Positions 16,817-25,615 of a stretch of DNA of 64,000 nt are shown here, one piece after another (position 1 is the stretch's first letter; each line of letters opens with the position of its first letter). The position numbers were made by a program, and so were the translations under genes. Location: contig NZ_AUAN01000004.1 in the NCBI RefSeq assembly GCF_000428745.1, forward strand, positions 1 to 64,000, given 5' to 3'. A model generated the notes under the pieces. It did no database searches. It was not told the DNA's origin and worked only from the letters and a program-made list of their open reading frames with translations. Origin of the DNA: Veillonella magna DSM 19857. Lineage in GTDB: Bacteria > Bacillota > Negativicutes > Veillonellales > Veillonellaceae.

Positions 16817-17984
16817 TTATTCCGACTTTTTAAATAAAGAAGTGGCTGCTATCAAGCCTTCCGGCATTCGCCGTTTCTTTGATATTGCCAGCGAAATGGA
16901 CGATGTGATTTCTCTTAGCATCGGAGAACCTGATTTTTCTACACCATACCATATCCGTGAAGCCGGTATCGATGCGTTAGAGCAAGGGAAAACTTGGTAC
17001 TCCCCTAACCGCGGCTTTATGGAACTGCGCAATGAAATCAGTCACTGGTTCTCTCGCAAATATCAGGTAGACTACGACCCGTCTACGGAAGTACTCGTAT
17101 CCGTCGGCGGATCGGAAGCTATTGATTTATGTCTGCGCACCCTAGTCAATCCCGGCGATGAAGTACTCATTGTCGTCCCCAGCTTTGTATGCTACATACC
17201 TATGACCGAACTGGCTATGGGCATCCCCGTGCCGGTACAAACCACGGCAGAAGATAATTTCCGACTCACTGCCGAAAATCTTCGCCGTCACATTACGCCG
17301 AAGAGTAAGGTATTGGTGTTCCCCTTCCCGAACAATCCTACCGGTGCCGTTATGCGCCGCGAACATTTAGAAGAAATCGCTGCCGTTGTTAAAGAACATA
17401 ATCTCATGGTTCTTTCCGACGAACTATACAGCGAGCTCACTTACGGCGATGAACCGCATACCACTATCGCTTCTTTGCCGGGCATGAAGGAACGCACTAT
17501 CGTCATTAACGGTTTCTCCAAAGCCTATGCCATGACGGGTTGGCGCCTTGGTTTTGCCGTAGGACCGGAACCGATCATTACACACATGACCAAGGTTCAT
17601 CAGTACGCTATTATGAGCGCACCTACCATGGCACAATATGCTGCCGTCGAAGCTTTGCGCAACGGTGACAAGGATATCGTCTACATGCGCGATCAATATG
17701 ATTTGCGTCGTCGCCTTTTAGTAGACACACTGAATCAACTGGGATTAACCTGCTTCGAACCGGAAGGGGCCTTCTATGTGTTCCCTGACATTCGCAGTAC
17801 CGGTTTAACCTCGGAAGAGTTCTGTGAAAAATTATTGTATTCGCAACACGTCGCCGTTATACCGGGCAATGCCTTCGGCGATTGCGGTGAAGGCTTTGTT
17901 CGTATCGCTTATGCTAATTCATTGGAAAATGTAAAAGAAGCATTGCGGCGAATTAAAGTATTCTTAGATACGCTAGAAAAATAA
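16809..17984 (+). CDS. Class I/II PLP-dependent aminotransferase
   Basis: Fold-type I aminotransferase of 391 residues. Seen: SIGEPDFSTP near the N-terminus, VSVGGSEAIDLCLR, FPFPNNPTGAVM (substrate/PLP contacts), LSDELYSELTYG (PLP-binding Asp and Tyr) and NGFSKAYAMTGWRLGF with the PLP lysine, then the C-terminal PGNAFGDCGEGFVRIAYA with the carboxylate-binding Arg. The family includes aromatic, alanine and aspartate aminotransferases; the substrate cannot be fixed. The ATG at 16809 is preferred because AAGGAG ends 11 nt before it; the ATG at 16800 is only 2 nt away. It overlaps the Lrp-type gene and ends in a strong terminator. Confidence 0.93.
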   Translation: MINYSDFLNKEVAAIKPSGIRRFFDIASEMDDVISLSIGEPDFSTPYHIREAGIDALEQGKTWYSPNRGFMELRNEISHWFSRKYQVDYDPSTEVLVSVGGSEAIDLCLRTLVNPGDEVLIVVPSFVCYIPMTELAMGIPVPVQTTAEDNFRLTAENLRRHITPKSKVLVFPFPNNPTGAVMRREHLEEIAAVVKEHNLMVLSDELYSELTYGDEPHTTIASLPGMKERTIVINGFSKAYAMTGWRLGFAVGPEPIITHMTKVHQYAIMSAPTMAQYAAVEALRNGDKDIVYMRDQYDLRRRLLVDTLNQLGLTCFEPEGAFYVFPDIRSTGLTSEEFCEKLLYSQHVAVIPGNAFGDCGEGFVRIAYANSLENVKEALRRIKVFLDTLEK

Positions 17985-17995
17985 ATACTGTTATA

Positions 17996-18068
17996 AAAAG
18001 TGATTGCCCTATATCGCAAGCGCGTCATTCGTAAGACTTGACCGCTAAGATATAGGGCAATCACTTTT
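17996..18068. terminator. 20-bp bidirectional terminator shared by convergent genes
   Basis: 17996-18015 is the exact reverse complement of 18049-18068 (core GTGATTGCCCTATATC); loop 33 nt. The stop codon of the minus-strand gene ending at 18067 touches its right arm. Confidence 0.9.
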
Positions 18069-18666
18069 AATGATTTTTCAGGGTATCTTCATACTCATTC
18101 ATATAGTCTTCCTGCGTATCAATAGGTGCTTCTTTCGGTGGCACCCGATACGATGAGGTATCTTGCTCATAATAGCGCATATCCTCCGGCCAATCCCCCG
18201 GACATAACCCCTCCGGTGCATAGGCGGCTTGTACCTTCGGCGCTACCGCAAAAGGCCATCCGCGATAGTCCTTGAGGCGCCACAGATGAAGATCATCCAG
18301 AGTAGCCCCGCTATGTGAGCAATCATGACTCTTCCAAGCTGCATACTTATTTACATACTCATCCAACATATCTTTGTCATAGGTCTTTCCCGTCATGCAC
18401 ACGGTACCGCTTTCAATAACAATCGGCAATATACTTTCACCATACGTTTCCAGGAGTGCTCTCGCCAAGGTATCGTAAATCATACGCAACCAAACTGTCA
18501 TAGCCTCCTGTGTATACAGGTCTACATAATATCTACAGGTAATGCGCTCTTCATCTGAACCAAACCAGTGATGAATGGTTTGGCGTGTCCTATCGCAGCC
18601 AATAACATATAGATTTTTTAATTTACAAAAGCTCCTTTGGTCGATAGATTCGCTTTGCATTTTCAT
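18067..18666 (-). CDS. Unrecognised protein, overlapping the amidohydrolase gene
   Basis: A 199-residue soluble protein I do not recognise. It is rich in aromatic and acidic residues, with several cysteines (CKLKNLYVIGCDR, RITCRYY, SHDCSHSG) and a proline-rich C-terminal part (PEGLCPGDWPEDMRYYEQD). The ATG at 18666 follows GGGAGG at 9 nt, inside the 3' end of the amidohydrolase gene, giving a 44-bp overlap in another frame; the good ribosome-binding site argues that it is real and translationally coupled. No membrane segment or signal peptide. Function may relate to the amidohydrolase. Confidence 0.65.
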   Translation of the reverse strand: MKMQSESIDQRSFCKLKNLYVIGCDRTRQTIHHWFGSDEERITCRYYVDLYTQEAMTVWLRMIYDTLARALLETYGESILPIVIESGTVCMTGKTYDKDMLDEYVNKYAAWKSHDCSHSGATLDDLHLWRLKDYRGWPFAVAPKVQAAYAPEGLCPGDWPEDMRYYEQDTSSYRVPPKEAPIDTQEDYMNEYEDTLKNH

Positions 18667-19441
18667 AGAATACAGCCTCCCACGCTTCTTCCGGCACAAT
18701 ATGCTTTGTAAAGTTAATGTAATCCCCATAATTTGCCAGCGGCCAATCCGTCCCGAACATAAAACGCGAATAATCTTGCAAAATTGTCAGCTGACCTTTC
18801 AGTTGCTCTACAAAATACGCATTCTTACGATAGAAGGCTTCCTCATCGGGAAGCTTACCGGCCAAAATTCCGGATAAGTCGGCAGCTACGTTTTGATTTT
18901 TCATCATAACTGCTACAGCATCCATAAACCACGGCTCACCCATGTGGCACATGACAAATTGTACATGAGGATGACGTACCGCCGCATCATCCAATACCAT
19001 GGGGTGACTGTATTTTAATAGTGCCGTATCCGTTGCCGTAAGACCGGTATGGACTGCTACGGGTTTATTATACTTCTCTGCCAATTCATAAATCGGATCA
19101 AATCGGAACTCATAAATATAAAAATAGCTGTAGCCGGGATAAAATTTAATTCCCACACAGGTATCACGTCTGAGGTGTTCTTCCAATAGCGGCATCTGCT
19201 CTTCAATACGATTAAAATCAAAGGTTTGATGGCCAATGCCTACACAGTAGCTCAAGTGCTGTGGATACTCACAGTTCGTCTCCGTAATCGGCTTGTTCCC
19301 CATTACAATCCCGTGTACTACATTATGTTCTTTATAGGTATCGGCCAAATGTGCCGCTGTATTTACATGACCTGCCTCTTCGGCAATCACATCCCAATAG
19401 CCCCCTTGCTCAAAATGAAGGTGGGCATCAATAATTTTCAT
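18623..19441 (-). CDS. Amidohydrolase-2 family metal-dependent hydrolase
   Basis: This 272-residue protein has the TIM-barrel amidohydrolase (PF04909-like) layout: the metal site DAHLHF at residues 5-10, GIKFYPGYSY after strand three, PVAVHTGLT, FVMCHMGEPW and the C-terminal FGTDWPLANY with the conserved Asp. Relatives hydrolyse or decarboxylate cyclic or aromatic substrates; the substrate here is unknown. The ATG follows GGAGGTT. It overlaps the downstream 199-residue gene and is separated from the his operon by a large hairpin, so it is probably transcribed separately. It is not a PHP-type histidinol phosphatase, as the PHP motifs are absent. Confidence 0.85.
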   Translation of the reverse strand: MKIIDAHLHFEQGGYWDVIAEEAGHVNTAAHLADTYKEHNVVHGIVMGNKPITETNCEYPQHLSYCVGIGHQTFDFNRIEEQMPLLEEHLRRDTCVGIKFYPGYSYFYIYEFRFDPIYELAEKYNKPVAVHTGLTATDTALLKYSHPMVLDDAAVRHPHVQFVMCHMGEPWFMDAVAVMMKNQNVAADLSGILAGKLPDEEAFYRKNAYFVEQLKGQLTILQDYSRFMFGTDWPLANYGDYINFTKHIVPEEAWEAVFYENAKRIYRPKELL

Positions 19442-19496
19442 CTATGATAACCTCCATTGTGTACAATATATTTCTATCCTTATTATAGCATAGCTG

Positions 19497-19595
19497 TAAA
19501 GTAAGAAACGGCAGCCTTGTGATGACAGGAACACTTTTCATCATCGTCCCTGTCATCACAATGACTGCCGTCATCATAACTACTATCTTACTTTA
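19497..19595 (-). terminator. Large three-tier hairpin at the his operon end
   Basis: Three nested stems: TAAAGTAAG (19497-19505)/19587-19595, ACGGCAG (19508-19514)/19565-19571 and TTGTGATGACAGG (19517-19529)/19549-19561, together about 29 bp. It separates the his operon (ending at 19647) from the amidohydrolase gene. There is no clean T-run, so it may be a processing or attenuating structure rather than a simple terminator. Confidence 0.6.
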
Positions 19596-19646
19596 TATTT
19601 AACTGTCCATGTAATTCCGCATCGGAGTGTATAGTCAGCCACCTAT

Positions 19647-20762
19647 TCATCCTATAAGTTCACGTACCTTGGCAATGGCTTCCAATACATCCGCCACAAT
19701 ATAATCAGCACCGGCGGCTTTAAGCTCATCCCGTGCCGCTTCACCGGTAAGACCGGTCAAAGTAGCCACGCTGATGGCATCTATTTCTTTGGCCGCCAAT
19801 ATATCGGCTACACTGTCACCGATAATATACACGGTATCCTCTTTACGATACCACCGCTCCGGTTCCGTTGCATAGGATACATAGTTTGCCGGCGTATTGC
19901 CCCACCAAGCTGCTTGGTAGGTAAAAGGATTTGGCTTGTCCCACCGGCCATAGCCCAATTGTGTTTCTACCATTGTGGCATCATCCTTGGTTCCTACATG
20001 ATTTTTTGCAAAGAGTGTCCACAGGCCAAGATCCGTAAGCGGCGTTTTTGCTTCGTGAAGTGTCCGCCCCGTACCAATCCCGATAACGACGCCTGCCTGC
20101 TTCAATTCTTCTAAGGCTGCTCGCAACGTAGGTATATCGGCTAAGGGTGTTTCTCGATGTAAAAAGCCCGGTTTCCCCGTCGCCTCGTCCCCGAGATACC
20201 AATTCTGAAACAGGCGTACATGCATATCCCATAAGGCTCCGCCCAAATCGGCCCAACCTTGACCGCCCATGCGTTCTTCCGCCAGCTGCGCCAAGGCGGT
20301 AAATACGCCGTCCTTATCCGTATCAGCGGGGATGTGTGACTGTAGCCAGTGCAAGACTTCCTGTGGCTCCGGTCGCCGACTGGTGGCAAAATAGTCCCGC
20401 CAACGGCATACTACCGCATCGGTAATGACACGTACGCCGTCACAGGGAAGTGCTGCTTCCGGCATAGCTTTTCGCTTTTCCTCGGTCATCATCGCCATAG
20501 TAGCTACAATGTGTGCGTGATCCATATCCCAATTCGAATTAATTCCGAATTGTTTAAGCCATGCCAACAGACGATCATTGTCCCAGTAATACGTTCGCAA
20601 ATGCCGCACCGTTTCCTCCGGCGGATTCGTATTGATGGATTCATCAAGACGACCTAAATAGGCCGGACTTTTATACCATTCCCATACGGTTAACGCCGAT
20701 ACGTCAAAGCAACGCTCCTCACTGAGCAGTACACCATCCACATCAAACAACGCATAGTTCAT
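19647..20762 (-). CDS. HAD-superfamily phosphatase, candidate histidinol-phosphatase
   Basis: This 371-residue protein carries a full HAD catalytic set: motif I FDVDGVLL (D7, D9), motif II GIGTGR (T231), motif III DKPNPF (K276) and motif IV GDSVAD (D316, D320). About 190 residues between motifs I and II form a large C1-type cap, so the substrate is probably small. It is the last gene of the his operon, 27 bp after hisIE. That operon encodes every step except histidinol-phosphate dephosphorylation, and no PHP-type or HisB-N-type phosphatase is seen, so this is the best candidate for that step. The family alone only says phosphatase or related hydrolase; the specific role is inference from context. 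Confidence 0.85.
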   Translation of the reverse strand: MNYALFDVDGVLLSEERCFDVSALTVWEWYKSPAYLGRLDESINTNPPEETVRHLRTYYWDNDRLLAWLKQFGINSNWDMDHAHIVATMAMMTEEKRKAMPEAALPCDGVRVITDAVVCRWRDYFATSRRPEPQEVLHWLQSHIPADTDKDGVFTALAQLAEERMGGQGWADLGGALWDMHVRLFQNWYLGDEATGKPGFLHRETPLADIPTLRAALEELKQAGVVIGIGTGRTLHEAKTPLTDLGLWTLFAKNHVGTKDDATMVETQLGYGRWDKPNPFTYQAAWWGNTPANYVSYATEPERWYRKEDTVYIIGDSVADILAAKEIDAISVATLTGLTGEAARDELKAAGADYIVADVLEAIAKVRELIG

Positions 20763-20789
20763 ATATATATCTTATTGCCTCCTGTTATA

Positions 20790-21473
20790 TCAAAAAGTTT
20801 TATCGAGGTGACCCACTTCTTTCTTATTACCTTGTTTATGACTGCGGCGGCTTAATTCCGCCATCACATCTTGTAATGTAACGCCACGGTCTTCCCACAA
20901 TACAGCCAAATGATACAACAAATCTGCAGATTCTGCAACAATTTCTTGTTTATTGCCATTTTTTGCCGCAATAATTACCTCTGCACTTTCTTCACCAATC
21001 TTTTTCCCTATTTTATCGATGCCGGTACGTAGTAAATATTCTGTATATGATGTTTCACTATGCGTATGTCTAGTCGCTTCAATGCGCCGCACCAGGTCGG
21101 CTAAAACATGCGGCCCTTCCGCTTCGCCGTCTGCCGGAAGCAATGTATCGTAAAAGCACGATTCCGCCCCGGTATGACAGGCCGGTCCGTCTGCTTTCAC
21201 ACGCACCAACAATGTATCTGCATCACAGTCGGTGGCAATGGATACGACCTGCTGCGTATGTCCCGACGTACCGCCCTTATGCCACAGTTCTTGACGACTG
21301 CGACTATAGAACCACGTTTCACCATCTGTTAAGGTTCGACGCAGGGACTCTTCATTCATGTATGCTACCATAAGTACCTTATCGGTGCGCTCCTCTTGTA
21401 CGACTGTCGGAATCAATCCTTGTTCGTTATAAGTCAATTGCCGTACAATTGCCGTTATCTCCTCACTTGTCAT
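20790..21473 (-). CDS. hisIE: Phosphoribosyl-AMP cyclohydrolase / phosphoribosyl-ATP pyrophosphohydrolase
   Basis: A bifunctional 227-residue fusion for histidine steps two and three. The HisI part (about residues 1-118) shows [32 protein letters not shown], the zinc/magnesium DCDAD motif and GPACHTG. The HisE part (about 125-227) shows [20 protein letters not shown], the metal-binding [12 protein letters not shown] and [10 protein letters not shown]. Both halves look complete. It lies between hisF and the HAD gene, 64 bp after hisF. Confidence 0.96.
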   Translation of the reverse strand: MTSEEITAIVRQLTYNEQGLIPTVVQEERTDKVLMVAYMNEESLRRTLTDGETWFYSRSRQELWHKGGTSGHTQQVVSIATDCDADTLLVRVKADGPACHTGAESCFYDTLLPADGEAEGPHVLADLVRRIEATRHTHSETSYTEYLLRTGIDKIGKKIGEESAEVIIAAKNGNKQEIVAESADLLYHLAVLWEDRGVTLQDVMAELSRRSHKQGNKKEVGHLDKTF

Positions 21474-21537
21474 ATCTATCGCCCTCTTCTCTCTTCGAAA
21501 ATCTATGCCCGTCTATGTCCGAGACACTGTCATCAAT

Positions 21538-22293
21538 TTATAGCCGTACCGGTATACCCTTACTCTTCAACAATCGTTTAATATCTCTGATGGCAACGCG
21601 TCTAAAATGAAAAATCGACGCAGCCAAGGCAGCGTCAACCTGTGCCTGTGTAAATACGTCTACAAAATCTTCTGCTTTACCGGCCCCTCCGGAGGCAATA
21701 ACGGGTATATGCAATTCCTTCGTAAGTCGCCTGCACAGCTCAATGGCAAAGCCCTCCGTTTCACCATCCTGGTCCATGGCATTAATGCATATCTCTCCGG
21801 CCCCCAATGCTTCGCCTTGCTTGGCCCAGGCAATGGCATCGAGGCCCGTATCTTCTCGACCGCCCTTCACATATACATGCCAGCTGTCGCCATAACGCTT
21901 CGCATCAATGGATAGTACCACACATTGGCTGCCATATACTTCAGCCGCTTCGCGAATCAATGCCGGCCTTTGTACGGCTGCGGAATTAACAGATACTTTA
22001 TCGGCACCGGCTTTTAAAAGGGCATCAAAATCTTCCAACGATCCTACACCACCACCGACGGTAAAGGGGATGGTAATTGTCTCCGCTACCGCTCTGACTA
22101 CATCTAGAAAAATACTTCGTCCCTCGTAGGAGGCGGTAATATCATAGAAAACGAGTTCGTCTGCACCTTCGTCGCTGTAACGTTTCCCCAGTTCTACCGG
22201 ATCGGCTACATCCTTTATATTCTTAAATTGCTGTCCCTTTACTACGCGCCCATTGCGTATATCAAGACAAGGTACGATACGCTTTGCCAGCAT
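21538..22293 (-). CDS. hisF: Imidazole glycerol phosphate synthase, cyclase subunit
   Basis: HisF receives ammonia from HisH and makes imidazole glycerol phosphate and AICAR from PRFAR. The 251-residue TIM barrel starts [19 protein letters not shown] with the catalytic Asp (D11), and has [13 protein letters not shown] and [13 protein letters not shown] with the second catalytic Asp, then [13 protein letters not shown]. Length is normal. The ATG follows GGAGGAAG and the gene starts 21 bp after hisA. Confidence 0.97.
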   Translation of the reverse strand: MLAKRIVPCLDIRNGRVVKGQQFKNIKDVADPVELGKRYSDEGADELVFYDITASYEGRSIFLDVVRAVAETITIPFTVGGGVGSLEDFDALLKAGADKVSVNSAAVQRPALIREAAEVYGSQCVVLSIDAKRYGDSWHVYVKGGREDTGLDAIAWAKQGEALGAGEICINAMDQDGETEGFAIELCRRLTKELHIPVIASGGAGKAEDFVDVFTQAQVDAALAASIFHFRRVAIRDIKRLLKSKGIPVRL

Positions 22294-22314
22294 ACGCTTC
22301 CTCCTTTGTAATCA

Positions 22315-23037
22315 TTACTTTTCATTCTGTAGCTGCCGAATGTCTGCCATTGTTACGGCGCCTTCGTAAAGAGCCCGCCCCGTAATGGCACCGTAAAGGC
22401 CTACGTTACGACACTGCTCCAAATCGGCTACACGGCTGATACCGCCGGAAGCGATAATGTTTATACCACCCAATGCATGTGCCGCCGTAAGCGCCGGTAT
22501 ATTAGGGCCCGTCATCATGCCGTCACGACTAATGTCTGTATAAATAAAGGTCGTTACACCACGATGCTTCATCGCATCAATAACGTCCAATGCCCGTTGC
22601 TCGCTGGTAGCTACCCAGCCGTGTGTGGCTACAAAACCATCACGGGCATCTACGGATACGGCAATAGCTTCGCTGCCGTAACGCTGCACTATCGTTTCAA
22701 CCCAATCCGGATCGGCTACGGCTTTAGAGCCGATAATCACACGACGCACACCGCTTTCTAAATAATCCGCCACTGCTTCCTCACTGCGAATGCCGCCGCC
22801 TACTTCAATGGGAATCGTTACGGTCTTCGCAATACGAGCTATACAATCACGACTGGTTCTGGTCCCCGCAAAGGCTCCGTCTAGATCAACGATATGGAGC
22901 CAAGCGGCACCTTCGTCAGCTAACTTCTGTGCCATCGCCACCGGGTCATCGCCATATACAGTGACCTTGTTCTTTTCTCCTTGTTTAAGTCGTACACATT
23001 GTCCGCCCTGTATATCTATGGCCGGAAATACAATCAT
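22315..23037 (-). CDS. hisA: Phosphoribosylformimino-AICAR ribotide isomerase
   Basis: HisA isomerises ProFAR to PRFAR. The 240-residue TIM barrel shows the catalytic Asp in VFPAIDIQGGQCVRL (D8), IPIEVGGGIRSEE, FIYTDISRDGMMTG with the second catalytic Asp, and IIASGGISRV. The ATG follows GGAAGAG. A 181-bp gap, long for this operon, separates it from hisH; I see no gene in that gap. Confidence 0.97.
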   Translation of the reverse strand: MIVFPAIDIQGGQCVRLKQGEKNKVTVYGDDPVAMAQKLADEGAAWLHIVDLDGAFAGTRTSRDCIARIAKTVTIPIEVGGGIRSEEAVADYLESGVRRVIIGSKAVADPDWVETIVQRYGSEAIAVSVDARDGFVATHGWVATSEQRALDVIDAMKHRGVTTFIYTDISRDGMMTGPNIPALTAAHALGGINIIASGGISRVADLEQCRNVGLYGAITGRALYEGAVTMADIRQLQNEK

Positions 23038-23218
23038 AGGTACTCTTCCTTTCTACGCGCTTCATACACATACATCTATCTGCGCACATCTACATCCAAT
23101 ATCTATATACGCTTCATTATTTATCTGCCTTTCTGGATTCATGTGCAGGTCTAGCTCTACATGCATTTCTACTCTTTCTCGATTCATCATGGCAACTACC
23201 TTTGCTTCGCAATCACGG

Positions 23219-23827
23219 CTATAGACACTGCCGCAAATTTACCAATAGCTGATGACCAACGGCACCGCTTTTTTCCGGATGAAATTGCATGCCAATGAGT
23301 CCTTCGCCTGTTACAATGCCCGGTATGGGCTGACTGTTGTAATCCGCATACGCCAGGACATCATCGGACAGCGGTGGTGTTTTACCATAGGAATGAACAA
23401 AGTACACATATGGTGACGATGGCAGGTTCTCGGCCAGTGGATGTTCGTCACGAAACACCAACTCATTCCAACCCATATGAGGAATCTTTGGCACATTCGT
23501 TAGTTTTTCAATACGCCCCGGCAAAAAGCCTAAGCATGGAACCGCACCATCCTCAAAGGAAATATCATATAGCAGTTGCATTCCCAGACAGATACCGACC
23601 AATAACTTCTTAGCTTCAACCCGCTCACGCAGTACCGGCACTAGACCGGTAGCTTCCAACGCAGCCATTGCCGGTGCCGCCGCCCCTACGCCGGGCAATA
23701 CTACGATAGGTGCTTTCTTAATTTCGGCCGCCTCCTTAGTGAGTACCGGTTCATAGCCGGCCCGCGTCAATGCATAGCCTACATTGGCTACATTGCCGAC
23801 ACCATAATCTACAATGGCTACCTTCAT
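23219..23827 (-). CDS. hisH: Imidazole glycerol phosphate synthase, glutaminase subunit
   Basis: Class I glutamine amidotransferase that feeds ammonia to HisF. In 202 residues the catalytic triad is Cys80 (GICLGMQLL), His183 and Glu185 (QFHPEKSG); the start VAIVDYGVGNVANV is typical, as is VLPGVGA, which forms the oxyanion region. Gene start is one base after the hisB stop, implying translational coupling. Confidence 0.97.
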   Translation of the reverse strand: MKVAIVDYGVGNVANVGYALTRAGYEPVLTKEAAEIKKAPIVVLPGVGAAAPAMAALEATGLVPVLRERVEAKKLLVGICLGMQLLYDISFEDGAVPCLGFLPGRIEKLTNVPKIPHMGWNELVFRDEHPLAENLPSSPYVYFVHSYGKTPPLSDDVLAYADYNSQPIPGIVTGEGLIGMQFHPEKSGAVGHQLLVNLRQCL

Positions 23828-23828
23828 C

Positions 23829-24425
23829 TTACAGTACTCCTTTCGACGATAACACAGCCGTTGAGTTAACCCGCGTTACTGCTTGACGCACTGCATGTGC
23901 CCAGCTTTTGAATACCGCTTCCGCCTTATGATGGTTATTAGTTCCATAAAGGCAACTGATGTGAAGATTACAAGCGCTGTGCACGGCAAATGCATAGACG
24001 AATTCACGAACCATCTCGGCTTCCATCGTCCCCAAATACGGTACGGTAAATTCTACATCGAACACCATATACGGTCGCCCGCTGAAATCAATAACCGTGC
24101 GTACCAAGGTTTCGTCCATAGGGCAATAGAAGTGACCGTACCGTGCGATTCCTTTTTTATCGCCCAATGCTTCTTTGAATGCTTCACCCAGCACGATACC
24201 GATATCCTCTACCGTATGGTGCGTGTCAACATCCAGATCCCCGGTTGCCTCTATCTGTAAGGTGAAACCGCCGTGTACGGCAAACAAGGTCAGCATATGA
24301 TCTAAAAAGCCAATGCCCGTCGTTCCTATAAAACTTCCGTCGCCATCTAGTATCAGCGTCAGCGCAATATCTGTTTCTTTTGTTGTTCGCCGCAGCGATG
24401 CTTGCCGTACGGCTGTATCTTCCAT
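23829..24425 (-). CDS. hisB: Imidazoleglycerol-phosphate dehydratase
   Basis: HisB (IGPD only, no phosphatase half) converts imidazole glycerol phosphate to imidazole acetol phosphate at a dimanganese site. Seen: RRTTKETDIALTLILDGDG, FLDHMLTLFAVHGGF, DVDTHHTVEDIGI, RYGHFYCPMDE and HKAEAVFKSWAHAVRQA, the two HHxxE-type metal clusters of the family. The frame is open to 24500, but the ATG at 24425 follows AAGAAGGGAG and gives 198 residues, the usual size. The phosphatase activity of E. coli HisB is absent, which is why the HAD gene in this operon matters. Confidence 0.93.
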   Translation of the reverse strand: MEDTAVRQASLRRTTKETDIALTLILDGDGSFIGTTGIGFLDHMLTLFAVHGGFTLQIEATGDLDVDTHHTVEDIGIVLGEAFKEALGDKKGIARYGHFYCPMDETLVRTVIDFSGRPYMVFDVEFTVPYLGTMEAEMVREFVYAFAVHSACNLHISCLYGTNNHHKAEAVFKSWAHAVRQAVTRVNSTAVLSSKGVL

Positions 24426-24526
24426 AGGTCTCCCTTCTTTCTTCATAACCATGTTGTTACTCTGCTTTGCCATCTCTGTTACCGTGCCAATAGTATGCAT
24501 TATCTATTGACTTCTTGTCATTAACG

Positions 24527-25615
24527 CTATGGCTTTACTACCTTTGCCAAGGTTTTTAAAATACGCGTATTGACAGACTCGGTTGTTACTGTAATGCGTA
24601 GACCTCCGTGTAGCGGATGACCGGCACCGTAATACTTCACCAAGATTCCTTCTTCCAACAAAGCTTCATAGATAGCTGTTGCTTTCGGCGAAGTAACAAA
24701 TAAAAAATTCGTCTTGCTAGGCACCACGGCAATATCCGACAACGCCTCAATGTCCGCTATCATGCGATCTCGTTCGCTACATACTGTGCTTACTCCGGCC
24801 AACACCGCATCCTTGTACCGCAAAGCTACACGCCCCAAGGCTTGGCTAAAGGCATTCAAATTATACGGCGGCTTTACGCGACTCAATAAATTTATATTTT
24901 CCTTTTGACTGACAATATATCCCAATCGTGCGCCGGCAAGGCCGAAGGCTTTTGACAAGGTACGAAGCACAAAAAGATTATCATAGGTATCAATCGCCGG
25001 AATAAGGGACACTTCAGGAGCGGCAAACTCCATGTACGCTTCATCAAGGAGCACAATGCCCGGTGCTGCTTCGATAAGTCGTTCTAACTCTTCACGCTGC
25101 CACGGTCGTCCCGTAGGATTATTCGGATTGCAAAGATATACAATCTTAGGTTGCTCTTTGGCAATCGCTGCCAACATACCTTCTACATCATGTTCATAGA
25201 ATCCCGTATCAGGTACGGCTACCACACGTCCCCCCATACCGGTAACACCCAGCTGATACATTTCAAAGGTAGGCGTGTGGATCAGTGCTGTATCACCGGG
25301 GGCAATAAACGCCTGTGCCATGAGACCCAAAATATCGTCACCGCCATTAGCCAAAAGCACCTCGTCCTGTGTGCGGACTACGTAGTCGGCAACGAGGCTG
25401 CGCAGTTCATCGGCATAAGGTTTTGGATAATGCTGAGGTGCCGTGTTTTGTAATTCCTCCAGCAGCGCCTGACGTATTTCAGGCAAGTCCCAAAGAGACT
25501 GCGCACTTTCATTGGCATTGACCGCTACCGGTACAGTGATGGGGCTAACCGCATAGGGTATCAATTCTCTCAGCTCCGGACGGAGCCACGCTAAACGTTC
25601 TGTTTCAGTTTTCAT
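24527..25615 (-). CDS. hisC: Histidinol-phosphate aminotransferase
   Basis: PLP enzyme converting imidazole acetol phosphate and glutamate to histidinol phosphate. In 362 residues: NANESAQSLWDLP, LANGGDDILGLMAQAF, YLCNPNNPTGRPW, VLLDEAYMEF and the PLP lysine in RTLSKAFGLAGARLGY, with GLRITVTT carrying the carboxylate Arg. It overlaps hisD by 11 bp, indicating translational coupling. Members of this subgroup sometimes also use aromatic amino acids. Confidence 0.95.
   Translation of the reverse strand: MKTETERLAWLRPELRELIPYAVSPITVPVAVNANESAQSLWDLPEIRQALLEELQNTAPQHYPKPYADELRSLVADYVVRTQDEVLLANGGDDILGLMAQAFIAPGDTALIHTPTFEMYQLGVTGMGGRVVAVPDTGFYEHDVEGMLAAIAKEQPKIVYLCNPNNPTGRPWQREELERLIEAAPGIVLLDEAYMEFAAPEVSLIPAIDTYDNLFVLRTLSKAFGLAGARLGYIVSQKENINLLSRVKPPYNLNAFSQALGRVALRYKDAVLAGVSTVCSERDRMIADIEALSDIAVVPSKTNFLFVTSPKATAIYEALLEEGILVKYYGAGHPLHGGLRITVTTESVNTRILKTLAKVVKP

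Noticed and set aside
18623-19441. PHP-type histidinol phosphatase next to the his operon
   Set aside because: Motifs are those of amidohydrolase-2 (DAHLHF, FGTDWP), and a large hairpin separates it from the operon.
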